Source: Acinetobacter johnsonii CIP 64.6
GTDB taxonomy: Bacteria > Pseudomonadota > Gammaproteobacteria > Pseudomonadales > Moraxellaceae
Assembly: GCF_000368045.1 (NCBI RefSeq)
Contig: NZ_KB849236.1
Coordinates: forward strand, 251,926-315,925
DNA length: 64,000 nt
Direction of reading: 5' to 3'
Shown piece by piece: positions 1-8,832 of this stretch. The translations under genes and the position numbers were made by a program. The notes under the pieces were generated by a model. That model was not told where the DNA came from. It did not search any database and was given only the letters and a program-made list of their open reading frames with translations. Positions within the stretch are counted from its first letter, which is position 1; the number at the start of each line of letters is the position of its first letter.

Positions 1-4
1 AAAA

Positions 5-79
5 TGGCAGGGGTAGCTGGATTCGAACCAACGGATGCCGATATCAAAAACCGGTGCCTTACCACTTGGCGATACCCCT
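5..79 (-). tRNA. tRNA-Gln (anticodon TTG)
   Basis: The reverse strand folds as a full cloverleaf with a 7-bp acceptor stem, a CCGGT/ATCGG-type anticodon stem presenting TTG, the T-loop GTTCGAATC and an encoded CCA end. The sequence is close to the E. coli glutamine tRNA. It begins only one base after the ispE stop codon on the same strand, so it is probably cut out of an ispE-containing transcript. Confidence 0.95.
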
Positions 80-80
80 A

Positions 81-911
81 TCAGGTAACGTGGAAATGTC
101 TTATTGGTGATTTATTCAAGCTGTTGACCAAGTAAGCTTTACATGGTGCATTTGCAAGAACATCATCAATGTTCATATCACTCGTTACTTCAGTAAAAAC
201 ACAAGCACCTGTACCTGTAAGTTTTGCAACACCGAACTGGTCGAGATATTGCATCGCTTCATCTACTTCTGGATATAAACTTCTTGCCAAAGGCTCAAAA
301 TTATTTCCAAAATCAGATGGCTTTAACTGATAGGCGCAAAATTTAGAGCTCTTCGTGTTTCTTGTCAATGTTTTTTGTGAAAAAAGCAATTGAGTGCTGA
401 TAAAACAATCAGGTTTTAACACAATGTATTGTTTTTGATCTAAGTCTATGAATGTTAAGTGCTCACCTATGCCTTCAGCCCATGCATTGCGACCATGGAC
501 AAAGATGGGAACGTCTGCGCCTAACTGAACACCCAAGTCGGCTAATTGCTCAGTATTTAGCCCGCACTGCCACAGTTGATTGACTACGATTAATGTCGTT
601 GCAGCATCCGATGAACCGCCACCTAAGCCTGCACCCATCGGAATAATTTTTTCAAGACGAATGGATAAACCGGTAGCTGTTTGTGCATACGGCTTAAGTA
701 TCTGCGTTGCTCTATAAATCAAATTTTGACTCAAATCGACACTATTTAAGCCTTCAATATGAATCTCTTGATCCGTTCGAGGCTCAAATTCCAACCAATC
801 ACATAGATCGATCAACTGGAAAATACTTTGCAGTTCATGGTAGCCGTTTTCACGACGACCCGTAATGTGTAAAAACAAATTCAGTTTTGAAGGGGCAGGG
901 ACACGGATCAT
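81..911 (-). CDS. ispE: 4-diphosphocytidyl-2-C-methyl-D-erythritol kinase IspE
   Basis: GHMP-family kinase of the non-mevalonate (MEP) isoprenoid pathway; it phosphorylates CDP-methylerythritol at the 2-hydroxyl using ATP in the cytosol. The 276-residue length is normal. The glycine-rich ATP loop PMGAGLGGGSSDAA lies near residues 91-104, the N-terminal substrate region is PSKLNLFLHI, and the C-terminal GHMP motif is LTGTGACVF. It starts 11 bp after lolB and ends one base before tRNA-Gln, so lolB, ispE and the tRNA are probably one transcript. The lolB-ispE order is also found in E. coli. Identification is firm. Confidence 0.97.
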   Translation of the reverse strand: MIRVPAPSKLNLFLHITGRRENGYHELQSIFQLIDLCDWLEFEPRTDQEIHIEGLNSVDLSQNLIYRATQILKPYAQTATGLSIRLEKIIPMGAGLGGGSSDAATTLIVVNQLWQCGLNTEQLADLGVQLGADVPIFVHGRNAWAEGIGEHLTFIDLDQKQYIVLKPDCFISTQLLFSQKTLTRNTKSSKFCAYQLKPSDFGNNFEPLARSLYPEVDEAMQYLDQFGVAKLTGTGACVFTEVTSDMNIDDVLANAPCKAYLVNSLNKSPIRHFHVT

Positions 912-922
912 AACGAGACAAA

Positions 923-1504
923 CTAGCGGTTTTGAATGACCATTGTAATACGGTTTTCGGCACCATTTTCAAGTGCTTGTTTTAAAATCAGCCGATTTGG
1001 CATATGGGCTTGCTCGTTATAGCTCAGCTCAACGCTCCAACCATCTTCAATGATCTGTACTGCGCGTTTGGCACTGTCACGTTGGATTTGTGCTTGAACT
1101 GTTGCGGGTTTGGCTTGAACCCAATTGACTAAATGGGTGATGGGCGCCTGCCAACCAGTTGCTGTTTTTAAAAGTTCTTCAGGAGTTTCAGCTTGGATGA
1201 GGCCAGTTTTAGCACTATTCAGGCTAACTTCACCTGGACGACCAGTAATTTGCGTCTTACCAACGCCTAAAATTCCACTGAGCTCAATATCAAACTCTTG
1301 TTGCTGTTGTACCCATGTGAAAAAAGCACTGCCTGTCTGTTCAGGCGTACGCACCCCAATTTTACCTTGTAAGCTAAAGTGTTGATCAGATTCGGTTTGT
1401 ATGGTGTTTGGGTCAAGCTGTGGTTTGGTAAATTGTTGACAGCCTGTTAGTGCCAAGCTACTTGCAGCAAGTAAGCTTAAGCTCAGATTTGAGAAAATAC
1501 GCAT
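923..1504 (-). CDS. lolB: outer-membrane lipoprotein insertion protein LolB
   Basis: LolB is the outer-membrane receptor that takes lipoproteins from the periplasmic carrier LolA and inserts them into the outer membrane. The 193-residue protein opens with a lipoprotein signal peptide ending in a lipobox, LTGC near residues 19-22, so it is itself a lipoprotein. Downstream is the expected LolB pattern: a FSLQGKIGVR strand, then GSAFFTWVQ and YNEQAHMPNRL near the end. It is the middle gene of the leftward TPR-lolB-ispE operon, 5 bp after the TPR gene. The lolB-ispE pairing supports the call as much as the sequence does. Confidence 0.93.
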   Translation of the reverse strand: MRIFSNLSLSLLAASSLALTGCQQFTKPQLDPNTIQTESDQHFSLQGKIGVRTPEQTGSAFFTWVQQQQEFDIELSGILGVGKTQITGRPGEVSLNSAKTGLIQAETPEELLKTATGWQAPITHLVNWVQAKPATVQAQIQRDSAKRAVQIIEDGWSVELSYNEQAHMPNRLILKQALENGAENRITMVIQNR

Positions 1505-1509
1505 AAAAA

Positions 1510-3234
1510 CTATGAGCTCTTTTTCAGTTGTTGGGGTAACAATAAAGTATTTAGTTGATCCAATTGAGGATCATTTGGGTGTTTTTGTTTGAGTTGTTGT
1601 AACACAGTGGAGAATTTTTGCAGATCACCGAGCATATAGACTGATCGTGCATAACGTACCCCAATATTGACACTACCACTGATGAGATAGGCTTTTTCTA
1701 AAACTTCGGCTGACGTGCTAAAGTCATTTTGTAAGTAACAAATAAAGCCTAAGGTATCTAAGATGGAGGCTTGTTCAGGGGCATATTCTAAAGCATGTTC
1801 AACAAATCTACGTGCATCATCTAAGCGTCTGTTTTGCAAGGCTAAAGTGTATGCATAAGCATTGAGGTAGGTTGGGCTATTGGGCTCAATACTTAACAGT
1901 TGGTTTAGCAACTTTTCAAGTTTGTCTTTATCCGTATGTGGATCCAACATTAGCACTTCAGAATAGATCAGTTCAGGATCATCCGGTAAGTTTTTAATCG
2001 CCTCATCTAACAGTCGCATGGCTGCGGCTTTGTTATTCATGCGCTTTAAAATATCGGCTTGTGCCTGATACAAGAAGCTTGCATGTTGTGGGTAGTTCAC
2101 CCGTTCTTGGGTTAAGAAGCGTAAAGCATCATTGGGTTTGTTTTGCTGAGTATAGATACTGATGAGGCTACGACGCGATACGGTATACAGACTACCATCG
2201 ACTAGACGGTAGTAGGCCTTGGCTGTTTCAAAATGCTGTTTTCGTTCAGCATTCACTGCTAGATAGTAATAGGCTTCATTTTGATATTCAGCCGAATTAC
2301 GTAGTTCAACCAGATATTTTTCAGCTTTTTCGTACTTCTTTAAATCAATACTGGTTAACCCCGCAATAAACAAGGCTTCTTCTTGGTTAGGCCATTTTTT
2401 AATCAGGCTCTCAAGCTTGGTTAAGGCCTCATTCGACGCATTAATTTTAATCAGATATTTGGCTTCTGCTAAACGGATATCGACATTGTCGCGGTGTTTA
2501 CGACTCGATTTCGCATACCAATTACGGGTTTCTTCCTCTTGACCGAGTGCGCTGAGTAAGTTGGCTTTCATCAGGATGTAGCCTGTGACTTTTCCGCGCT
2601 TTTTTAGGGCTTTATTAATGGTGGTCAGGGCTTGTTCAAGCTGGCCATTTTGAGCCTCTAAACCTGCAATCAATGCCAAAATAGAGGGATTGTTCCGCTC
2701 CTTACTCGAACGTAACGCTTGAATGAGAATTTCTTGATCTTCAGGTTCTTCAGGGGCAATTCCCGCAAGGATTTGCTCTAAATCAGCATTGGCATCAATA
2801 TTGAGAATCTTATCGAGCGTTTCAGCCGCAAGCTCATATTCATGTGCTTTGAGTGCAATATGCGACAAATAAAATAAGGCTGGAACATCGGTGGGCTCTT
2901 GCACCACCCAATGCGTTGCAATGTCGAGTGCGGCATGCAAATCATTTTGCTCAAGGGCAATATTTAAAGCGCGTTGTTTAATGGTGGTGGAATTACTTTT
3001 AATCGCCAGCACAGTATAGTTGTGCAAGGCAGTCGCACTGTCTTGGTAAGCCAGTGCAAATTCGGCAATCATACTTTGTTGAATTGCATCATAATTAGAT
3101 AGCGAAAAATCTCCAGCTGCTCTAAGATGAGCACTAGATGCCATGCTACCGACGAGTAAGAATGTGGTAGAATATTGCTTAATTCTCGCGCCGCTCAGTC
3201 GGCAATGTGTTTGACGCAATTTTTCTTGATCCAA
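1510..3234 (-). CDS. tetratricopeptide repeat protein
   Basis: A 574-residue protein made largely of tetratricopeptide-like helical pairs from about residue 75 to the C terminus (for example blocks beginning HALEYAPEQASILDTLG and EKAYLISGSVNIGV). A hydrophobic N-terminal stretch (TTFLLVGSMASSAHLRA, about residues 24-40) suggests export or anchoring. TPR arrays normally mediate protein-protein contacts, so a scaffold role beside the envelope gene lolB is plausible, but no specific function can be read. It is first in the lolB-ispE operon and divergent from hemA across 63 bp. A short arrangement of this kind next to hemA is typical of Acinetobacter and Pseudomonas. Confidence 0.85.
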   Translation of the reverse strand: MDQEKLRQTHCRLSGARIKQYSTTFLLVGSMASSAHLRAAGDFSLSNYDAIQQSMIAEFALAYQDSATALHNYTVLAIKSNSTTIKQRALNIALEQNDLHAALDIATHWVVQEPTDVPALFYLSHIALKAHEYELAAETLDKILNIDANADLEQILAGIAPEEPEDQEILIQALRSSKERNNPSILALIAGLEAQNGQLEQALTTINKALKKRGKVTGYILMKANLLSALGQEEETRNWYAKSSRKHRDNVDIRLAEAKYLIKINASNEALTKLESLIKKWPNQEEALFIAGLTSIDLKKYEKAEKYLVELRNSAEYQNEAYYYLAVNAERKQHFETAKAYYRLVDGSLYTVSRRSLISIYTQQNKPNDALRFLTQERVNYPQHASFLYQAQADILKRMNNKAAAMRLLDEAIKNLPDDPELIYSEVLMLDPHTDKDKLEKLLNQLLSIEPNSPTYLNAYAYTLALQNRRLDDARRFVEHALEYAPEQASILDTLGFICYLQNDFSTSAEVLEKAYLISGSVNIGVRYARSVYMLGDLQKFSTVLQQLKQKHPNDPQLDQLNTLLLPQQLKKSS

Positions 3235-3297
3235 GTAATGCTTTTTATGACACCGTTATTGCACAATAGCATAAATTTAGCGAAATGATGATCTGAT

Positions 3298-4581
3298 ATG
3301 TCTTTCTTTGCATTGGGTGTCAACCATCAAACCGCCTCCGTAGAATTGCGTGAGCAAATTGCATTTAACCCTGAAAAGTTAACGCAACTGCTTGAGCAAC
3401 AAGGCCAAAACCAAGACTTAAATGAAATGGTGGTGGTCTCTACGTGTAACAGAACAGAAGTGTATGCCATGTCTGAAAACTCAGATATGGTATTAAACTG
3501 GCTCGCCCAAGCAAATGGCATAGATGTTAAACAATTGTTGAATCATGTATACCGTTATGAAAATGCGCAGGCTGTGACTCACTTAATGCGTGTTGCAAGC
3601 GGTTTAGATTCACTCATGCTTGGTGAACCGCAAATTTTGGGGCAGGTTAAATCTGCACTATCTCTAGCGAAGACGGCTCATACTGTTTCTCCTCATTTAA
3701 ACCGAATTTTTGAATATGCTTTCTATGCGGCGAAACGCGTCCGCTCTGAAACGGCTGTGGGTAGTCATGCTGTATCGATGGGCTACGCGGTGGCTCAGTT
3801 GGCATTACAAGTGTTTAGTAAGCCTGAAAAGTTGACAGTCATGGTGGTCGCTGCGGGCGAAATGAATAGCTTAGTGGCGAAGCATTTGGCTGAAATGGGA
3901 GTCGCAAAAATCCTCATTTGTAACCGTACACGTGAACGGGCTGAAACTTTGGCTCAAGAAATAGCCCATCGTGTAGATGTTGAAATCATTGAGTTTGATC
4001 AGTTGGCCAATAACTTAGCACGTGCAGATGTCATTTCCAGTTGTACCGGTAGTTTACATCAGGTGATTCATTATCCAGATGTCAAAGCTGCTTTAAAAAA
4101 GCGTCGTTATCAACAAATGTTGATGGTGGATTTGGCTGTTCCGCGTGATATTGAACCGAAAGTGGAAAGTTTGGATGGCGTCTATTTATATGGCGTAGAT
4201 GACTTGCAGTCGGTGATTGATGAAAACCTTGCTCAACGTCGTCAGGCGGCGGTTGAAGCTGAGGTCATGGTCAACCAATTAGCAACCGAGTTGGTGACTC
4301 AGCAGAAGGTTAATCTTGCGGGTGAAACCATCCATGCTTACCGTCAGCAAGGTGAACAGTTAAGGCAAGAAGAATTAGATCTAGCGTTGGCACGGATTGC
4401 GAAAGGGGAACAGGCGGAACGAGTGATGCAAGAGTTTGCACATCGTTTGACGCAGAAGTTGCTACATCCGACCTCGATTATGCTGCGTGAAGCAGCCAAA
4501 TCTGAAGATCCGAGTCATTTTGAGCAAATGCAAACGTGTTTAAATGAGACTTTTGCTAAACGTCGTAAAACTAAAAAGTAA
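3298..4581 (+). CDS. hemA: glutamyl-tRNA reductase HemA
   Basis: NADPH-dependent reduction of glutamyl-tRNA(Glu) to glutamate-1-semialdehyde, the first committed step of C5-pathway tetrapyrrole synthesis. The catalytic-cysteine motif VVSTCNRTEVYA is near residues 46-57, the GLDSLMLGEPQILGQVK block near 103-119, and the NADPH-binding region MVVAAGEMNSLVAKHL near 181-196; the C-terminal dimerisation helix follows. The 427 residues are usual for the family. It is transcribed alone, divergently from the TPR-lolB-ispE operon, and ends in a strong hairpin overlapping the 3' end of dnaG. In many bacteria heme limits HemA stability; nothing visible here shows its regulation. Confidence 0.97.
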   Translation: MSFFALGVNHQTASVELREQIAFNPEKLTQLLEQQGQNQDLNEMVVVSTCNRTEVYAMSENSDMVLNWLAQANGIDVKQLLNHVYRYENAQAVTHLMRVASGLDSLMLGEPQILGQVKSALSLAKTAHTVSPHLNRIFEYAFYAAKRVRSETAVGSHAVSMGYAVAQLALQVFSKPEKLTVMVVAAGEMNSLVAKHLAEMGVAKILICNRTRERAETLAQEIAHRVDVEIIEFDQLANNLARADVISSCTGSLHQVIHYPDVKAALKKRRYQQMLMVDLAVPRDIEPKVESLDGVYLYGVDDLQSVIDENLAQRRQAAVEAEVMVNQLATELVTQQKVNLAGETIHAYRQQGEQLRQEELDLALARIAKGEQAERVMQEFAHRLTQKLLHPTSIMLREAAKSEDPSHFEQMQTCLNETFAKRRKTKK

Positions 4582-4600
4582 ATCCGAATACAAAAAATGT

Positions 4601-4637
4601 AATAGGTTTAAGTAATTAGTCTTAAGCCTATTTTTTT
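4601..4637 (+). terminator. hemA terminator (probably bidirectional)
   Basis: A 12-bp stem with one G-T pair (AATAGGTTTAAG / CTTAAGCCTATT) and an 8-nt loop is followed by a run of seven T on the + strand. The hairpin overlaps the last codons of convergent dnaG, and a shorter T-run on the other side could also stop dnaG transcripts. Confidence 0.85.
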
Positions 4638-6503
4638 GGTCAGTTCAAAGAGTTTATGTTTTAAATTTCGTGTCTCAATTAATGAATTTGGGGCTTTAAG
4701 TTTAAGTTTTAAATATTTTTCTTCAAGCGAAAGGGCATATTCACTGGCCAGTTTATCCGCCAGTTCTGGTGTTTTAGTTAGTTCTTCAATATTGGTGCGC
4801 TGCATAATATCGGCAATCGCGTTGGCATAACGGCTACACGCACCCAGTACATAATAGGTCGCCAGTTCTTGGTCATCGGGTAAATCATCAAAGATGCCAT
4901 CTAAGACTTGTAGCACATGCGCTAAAAGTTCATCTTCAGGTAAATAGGCGCGTAGAGTTTCAAAGTGAATATACAAAAACGGATGATGGATCAGAACGGC
5001 GAGGGCGAAGTCTTCGTCTTTGGTGCGAATATTAAAAGACAACGAGGCATCGTTGCTGACTTGAGGTGTCCAGCGACGACCAAAACCGAGTTTTTCTTTG
5101 AAGGATTGATTTAGCAAATAACGGAAAGAGCCTGTTTTTGGCAATAAGTCCGTCAGTTGGCGTAACTCACTCATGACCTGACTTTTACCTTCAGGACTAC
5201 TGATGTCATGGTTCTGCGTTAGATGTGCAAAAACAAAGTCTGATAGAAGAGGAGCCTGTTGGAGCAGTTTATTAAAGTTTTCAATACCTTCGCGACGAAT
5301 CAGTGAGTCAGGGTCATGATCATTTGGTAAAACAAAAAACTTCAGCTCGCGACCATCATTGAGTAAAGGTAACGCAATTTCTAAAGTGCGGCGTGCCGCT
5401 TTTTGTCCGGCCACATCACCATCGAAGGCAATGGTAATACGGTTATTTTGTTTAAACAGAATATTTAAGTGTTCGGTGTTACTGGCAGTTCCTAAGGTCG
5501 CCACGGCACCTGCAATGCCATACTGCTGTAGCGCAATCACATCCATATAGCCTTCGACCATCAGCCAGTCTTGGGCTTTTTGTTTACGGCCTTCATATAA
5601 ACCATAAAGCAATTGGTTTTTATGAAATACCTCAGAGTCTGGCGAATTGATGTATTTGGGTTTAATTTCGTCATTTAGAGCACGACCACCGAAGCCCACC
5701 ACGCGACCTTTGGCATCACGAATCGGAAATATGACACGATCCCGCAGTAAGTCGAAGTCACGACCGTTATCACTAGTACGAATCAGTCCGAGTAGCTTTA
5801 AGCCTTCGATATCTTGCGGGAAGGCTTTTTCTAAGTGTTGCCAGTCCTCAGGTGCATAACCTAAACGCCAATATGCAATGGTATCTCGGCTGAGACCACG
5901 CTGTTTAAAGTACTGCTGAGCAGCACGACTATGCGGTAGTTGTTGCTCATAGTATTGCGCAATATTTTCTAACAGGTCGTATAAGTTGCCTTCTTGAACG
6001 GGGGCAGTGTTGAAGCCCTCGAAAGTATCAAAATCAGTGTAACCTTCTTGATAGTCCATGGACTGAAATTCAGCAAAAGGATCATGCTCAATCTGAAACT
6101 CAGGTTGTGCTGGAGCTGGCTCAGTTTTTTTGGCTTCGGCGACATCAACCTGTGGTTTTTGAGCAGGTTTAGCTTCGCGCTTATACACCAGTTTTTTCGA
6201 GTCACGGTTATCTTTTGGAAGTTCGATGCCTGTTTGACTCGACAAATCCTTCATCACATCAATAAAGCTACGACTGTCGATGTCCATTAAAAAACGAATG
6301 GCATTCCCATTGGCCTGACAACCAAAACAGTGGAAATACTGTTTGTCACGATACACGTGAAAAGATGGTGATTTTTCTTGATGGAACGGACAACAGCCTG
6401 AATAGGTACGACCTGACTTTTTAAGTTTCACACGTTGACCAATCAGGTCGACAATGTCGGTCCGATCTAAAATTTGGTCAATGGTGTGTTGAGGAATAGC
6501 CAT
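4608..6503 (-). CDS. dnaG: DNA primase DnaG
   Basis: Synthesises RNA primers for the lagging strand at the replication fork together with DnaB. The N-terminal zinc-binding domain is visible (CCPFHQEKSPSF near residues 37-48, then YFHCFGCQANG near 56-66). The TOPRIM core is near 310-390 (MVEGYMDVIALQQYGI, then RITIAFDGDVAGQKAARR), and a helical DnaB-interaction domain closes the protein. At 631 residues it is longer than E. coli DnaG, because an acidic, proline-containing linker (about residues 110-180) lies between the zinc domain and the polymerase core. It is not next to rpsU or rpoD, so the classical macromolecular-synthesis operon is absent at this locus. Confidence 0.97.
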   Translation of the reverse strand: MAIPQHTIDQILDRTDIVDLIGQRVKLKKSGRTYSGCCPFHQEKSPSFHVYRDKQYFHCFGCQANGNAIRFLMDIDSRSFIDVMKDLSSQTGIELPKDNRDSKKLVYKREAKPAQKPQVDVAEAKKTEPAPAQPEFQIEHDPFAEFQSMDYQEGYTDFDTFEGFNTAPVQEGNLYDLLENIAQYYEQQLPHSRAAQQYFKQRGLSRDTIAYWRLGYAPEDWQHLEKAFPQDIEGLKLLGLIRTSDNGRDFDLLRDRVIFPIRDAKGRVVGFGGRALNDEIKPKYINSPDSEVFHKNQLLYGLYEGRKQKAQDWLMVEGYMDVIALQQYGIAGAVATLGTASNTEHLNILFKQNNRITIAFDGDVAGQKAARRTLEIALPLLNDGRELKFFVLPNDHDPDSLIRREGIENFNKLLQQAPLLSDFVFAHLTQNHDISSPEGKSQVMSELRQLTDLLPKTGSFRYLLNQSFKEKLGFGRRWTPQVSNDASLSFNIRTKDEDFALAVLIHHPFLYIHFETLRAYLPEDELLAHVLQVLDGIFDDLPDDQELATYYVLGACSRYANAIADIMQRTNIEELTKTPELADKLASEYALSLEEKYLKLKLKAPNSLIETRNLKHKLFELTKKIGLRLIT

Positions 6504-6634
6504 GTCGAATCGTCAGTCGCTGATGTTTTGAACCGTGAAAAGAAGCAGAGATGGAGGTTTTAAAATGCAAAAAACCATCGAATCTAGATTGTTTTGTATA
6601 CCTTTTAGGCGTTTTGATCAAGCGGAAATCGCAC

Positions 6635-6668
6635 AAAACAAAAGGGCAAGTATGATAACTTGCCCTTT
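6635..6668 (-). terminator. bamD terminator
   Basis: A perfect 10-bp stem AAAGGGCAAG / CTTGCCCTTT with an 8-nt loop, followed on the reverse strand by TGTTTT. It lies just downstream of bamD and separates it from dnaG. Confidence 0.8.
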
Positions 6669-6694
6669 CTAAAATAGCGAATATTTCAGAGGAA

Positions 6695-7678
6695 TTATTC
6701 GGTTTCAGTATTGATGTTTTGCTGTGTTTCAGGGCGATCGAGTAAACCGAAACTGATACGGTTGGTAAAGCTGCGCTCTGTTGTTTGTTTGGGTTGCTCG
6801 ATTTTTTCTTCAGAACTGTTTTGTTCTTCGCGACCAAATACACCTAAAGTCGCACGGTTGACCCAACTTGCTTCTTTACGTGCAGCACGTAAGTTCACTT
6901 CACCATTCGATTTCACTAAATTTGGATAATTTAGTTTCAAGACATCGGTATATTGTTGTGCAGTTTGCTTGTCGCCCAATTGGTCATACGAATAAGCAAC
7001 AGTTGCTAAAGCTTCAGGCACTTGAGGGCTTTGTGGATAATGTTCAATCACCCATTGCGCACGCTCTAGTGCTGCGACCCATGCTTTACGTTTGATATTA
7101 AAACGTGCGGCATTCATTTCGCTTTCAGCCAACTCATTGCTGATAAACTTCATGCGTTGTGCGGCATCTACAGCATAAGTGCTTGAAGGGTAACGACGAA
7201 TAAAATCTACGAAGTTTTGATACGCCACTTTAAGATAGCTCACATCGCGATGTGCTTGCTTTAAAGATGTATAGCGAATCAAACCATCATAGTTTTGTTC
7301 CATGTTGGCTACACCACGTACATAGTAGGCATAGTCCACATTTGGATGCTGAGGGTTCAAACGAATGAAACGATCAGCCAGTGCAATCGCACCTTCATAA
7401 TCTTTTTGCTGAAACTTCACATAGAGCAGCTCTAGTTGAGCTTGTTGTGCATATTCACCTGTAGGGTAATAGGTATCTAATGCTTCTAAGTGTTTTGCAG
7501 CGTCGGTATATTGACCACTTTGCAGTGCTTTTTCTGCTTTTTGAATATAAACCTGTTCACTCGATTGTGGACCGGTATCTACCACTTCTTTCTTGGGATT
7601 GCTGCTACAGCCTACCATTGCAGATGCAATGCCAATCGTTAGAGCAAGCATTGTCATTTTATAATGTGGTAGCGACAT
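6695..7678 (-). CDS. bamD: outer membrane assembly factor BamD
   Basis: Essential lipoprotein of the BAM complex, which folds beta-barrel proteins into the outer membrane. A lipoprotein signal peptide ends at VGC (lipobox cysteine near residue 24). TPR-like repeats follow from about residue 45 (KAEKALQSGQYTDAAKHLEALDTYYPTGEYAQQAQ), matching the BamD/ComL/YfiO family, including the LNPQHPNVDYAYYVRGVANM block. At 327 residues it is longer than E. coli BamD (about 245) because of a polar C-terminal tail rich in E, Q, T and N. Starts at residue 1 or at the MTML methionine (residue 8) both leave a usable signal. It is divergent from rluD, a common pairing in gammaproteobacteria. Confidence 0.95.
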   Translation of the reverse strand: MSLPHYKMTMLALTIGIASAMVGCSSNPKKEVVDTGPQSSEQVYIQKAEKALQSGQYTDAAKHLEALDTYYPTGEYAQQAQLELLYVKFQQKDYEGAIALADRFIRLNPQHPNVDYAYYVRGVANMEQNYDGLIRYTSLKQAHRDVSYLKVAYQNFVDFIRRYPSSTYAVDAAQRMKFISNELAESEMNAARFNIKRKAWVAALERAQWVIEHYPQSPQVPEALATVAYSYDQLGDKQTAQQYTDVLKLNYPNLVKSNGEVNLRAARKEASWVNRATLGVFGREEQNSSEEKIEQPKQTTERSFTNRISFGLLDRPETQQNINTETE

Positions 7679-7749
7679 AAAAATTCCTCTGTTAATACGG
7701 GCAATGAGCTACAATTGCGCTATTAAATCACTTTTATTTGAATGATCAA

Positions 7750-8802
7750 ATGGCTCAAGCACAATCTTCCGATCCAAATTTCCCTGAAACCGATTTCAAT
7801 TTACTTGAAGATTCTGAGGATGCAGATAACCATACTTCAAGCTCTACTGCAACACGTTTATCGTTGCAATTTCAATTGGATGAAACTTATCTCGGACAGC
7901 GTATAGACCAAGTCGCAGCAACGATTTGGAGCGACTTTTCGCGTGAAAAACTCAAACAGTGGCTAAAAGAAGGCCATTTGTTGGTAAATGGTAACAGTGT
8001 CAAACCGAAATATAAATGTGAAGGATTTGAACTGTTAACCCTTGAAGTTGAGTTAGAAGCCCAAACTCGTAGTCTGCCTGAAGATATTCCGCTGGATATT
8101 GTGTATGAAGATGACGACATTATTGTCGTTAATAAGCCTGTTGGGATGGTAGTTCACCCAGGTGCGGGCAACTCATCAGGTACTTTAGTGAATGCATTAT
8201 TGCATCATTATCCAAAATCGGCAGAACTGACTCGTGCGGGTTTGGTGCATCGTATTGATAAAGATACGTCAGGCTTATTGGTTATTGCGAAAAATTTAGA
8301 AGCACAATTTTCACTCAGCAAGCAATTGGCGAAAAAAACGGTTTACCGTGTTTATGACCTGATTGTGTATGGCAATGTGATTGCTGGCGGCACGGTGGAT
8401 GAACCGATTAAACGTCACCCTGTCGATCGTGTCAAAATGGCGGTCTTGCCAGGCGGTAAAGATGCTGTAACACACTACAATGTGAAAGAACGCTTCCAAC
8501 ATTTCACCCGCATCCAAGCTCGTCTTGAAACTGGACGTACGCATCAGATTCGTGTGCATTTTAGTTATATTGGTTTTGGTTTAGTTGGCGATCCTGTGTA
8601 TATGCCGCGTGTGCGCGTGCCCGCAGGTGCAACAGAACTTTTAGATGAGACTTTACGTGGTTTCAGACGCCAAGCCTTGCATGCAGCAGAGCTCGGTTTG
8701 AAACACCCTCGTACAGGTGATGAAATGTTGTTTAAAGCGCCGTGGCCAGCAGACTTGGCGACCTTGGTCGATGTACTCCGTACGGAAAACAAAGCCTACT
8801 AA
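7750..8802 (+). CDS. rluD: 23S rRNA pseudouridine(1911/1915/1917) synthase RluD
   Basis: Converts uridines of 23S rRNA helix 69 to pseudouridine, needed for normal ribosome assembly. There is an N-terminal S4 RNA-binding domain (RIDQVAATIW..REKLKQWLKEGHLLVNG, about residues 45-80). The catalytic domain carries HRIDKDTSGLLV with the nucleophilic aspartate and the RuvA-like RTHQIRVHF motif. I use the ATG at 7750; an in-frame TTG 12 bp upstream (7738) would add four residues, and neither has a clear Shine-Dalgarno. Divergent from bamD, and 30 bp upstream of pgeF in a probable rluD-pgeF operon as in enterics. Confidence 0.95.
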   Translation: MAQAQSSDPNFPETDFNLLEDSEDADNHTSSSTATRLSLQFQLDETYLGQRIDQVAATIWSDFSREKLKQWLKEGHLLVNGNSVKPKYKCEGFELLTLEVELEAQTRSLPEDIPLDIVYEDDDIIVVNKPVGMVVHPGAGNSSGTLVNALLHHYPKSAELTRAGLVHRIDKDTSGLLVIAKNLEAQFSLSKQLAKKTVYRVYDLIVYGNVIAGGTVDEPIKRHPVDRVKMAVLPGGKDAVTHYNVKERFQHFTRIQARLETGRTHQIRVHFSYIGFGLVGDPVYMPRVRVPAGATELLDETLRGFRRQALHAAELGLKHPRTGDEMLFKAPWPADLATLVDVLRTENKAY

Positions 8803-8832
8803 GTTATAGCTGAATCATCATAAGGACAGTAT

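Noticed and set aside
6478..6843. 121-codon ORF on the reverse strand between dnaG and bamD
   Set aside because: It overlaps the start of dnaG and the end of bamD in a different frame, contains the bamD terminator, and has a Ser/Thr/Lys-rich composition typical of a chance frame.
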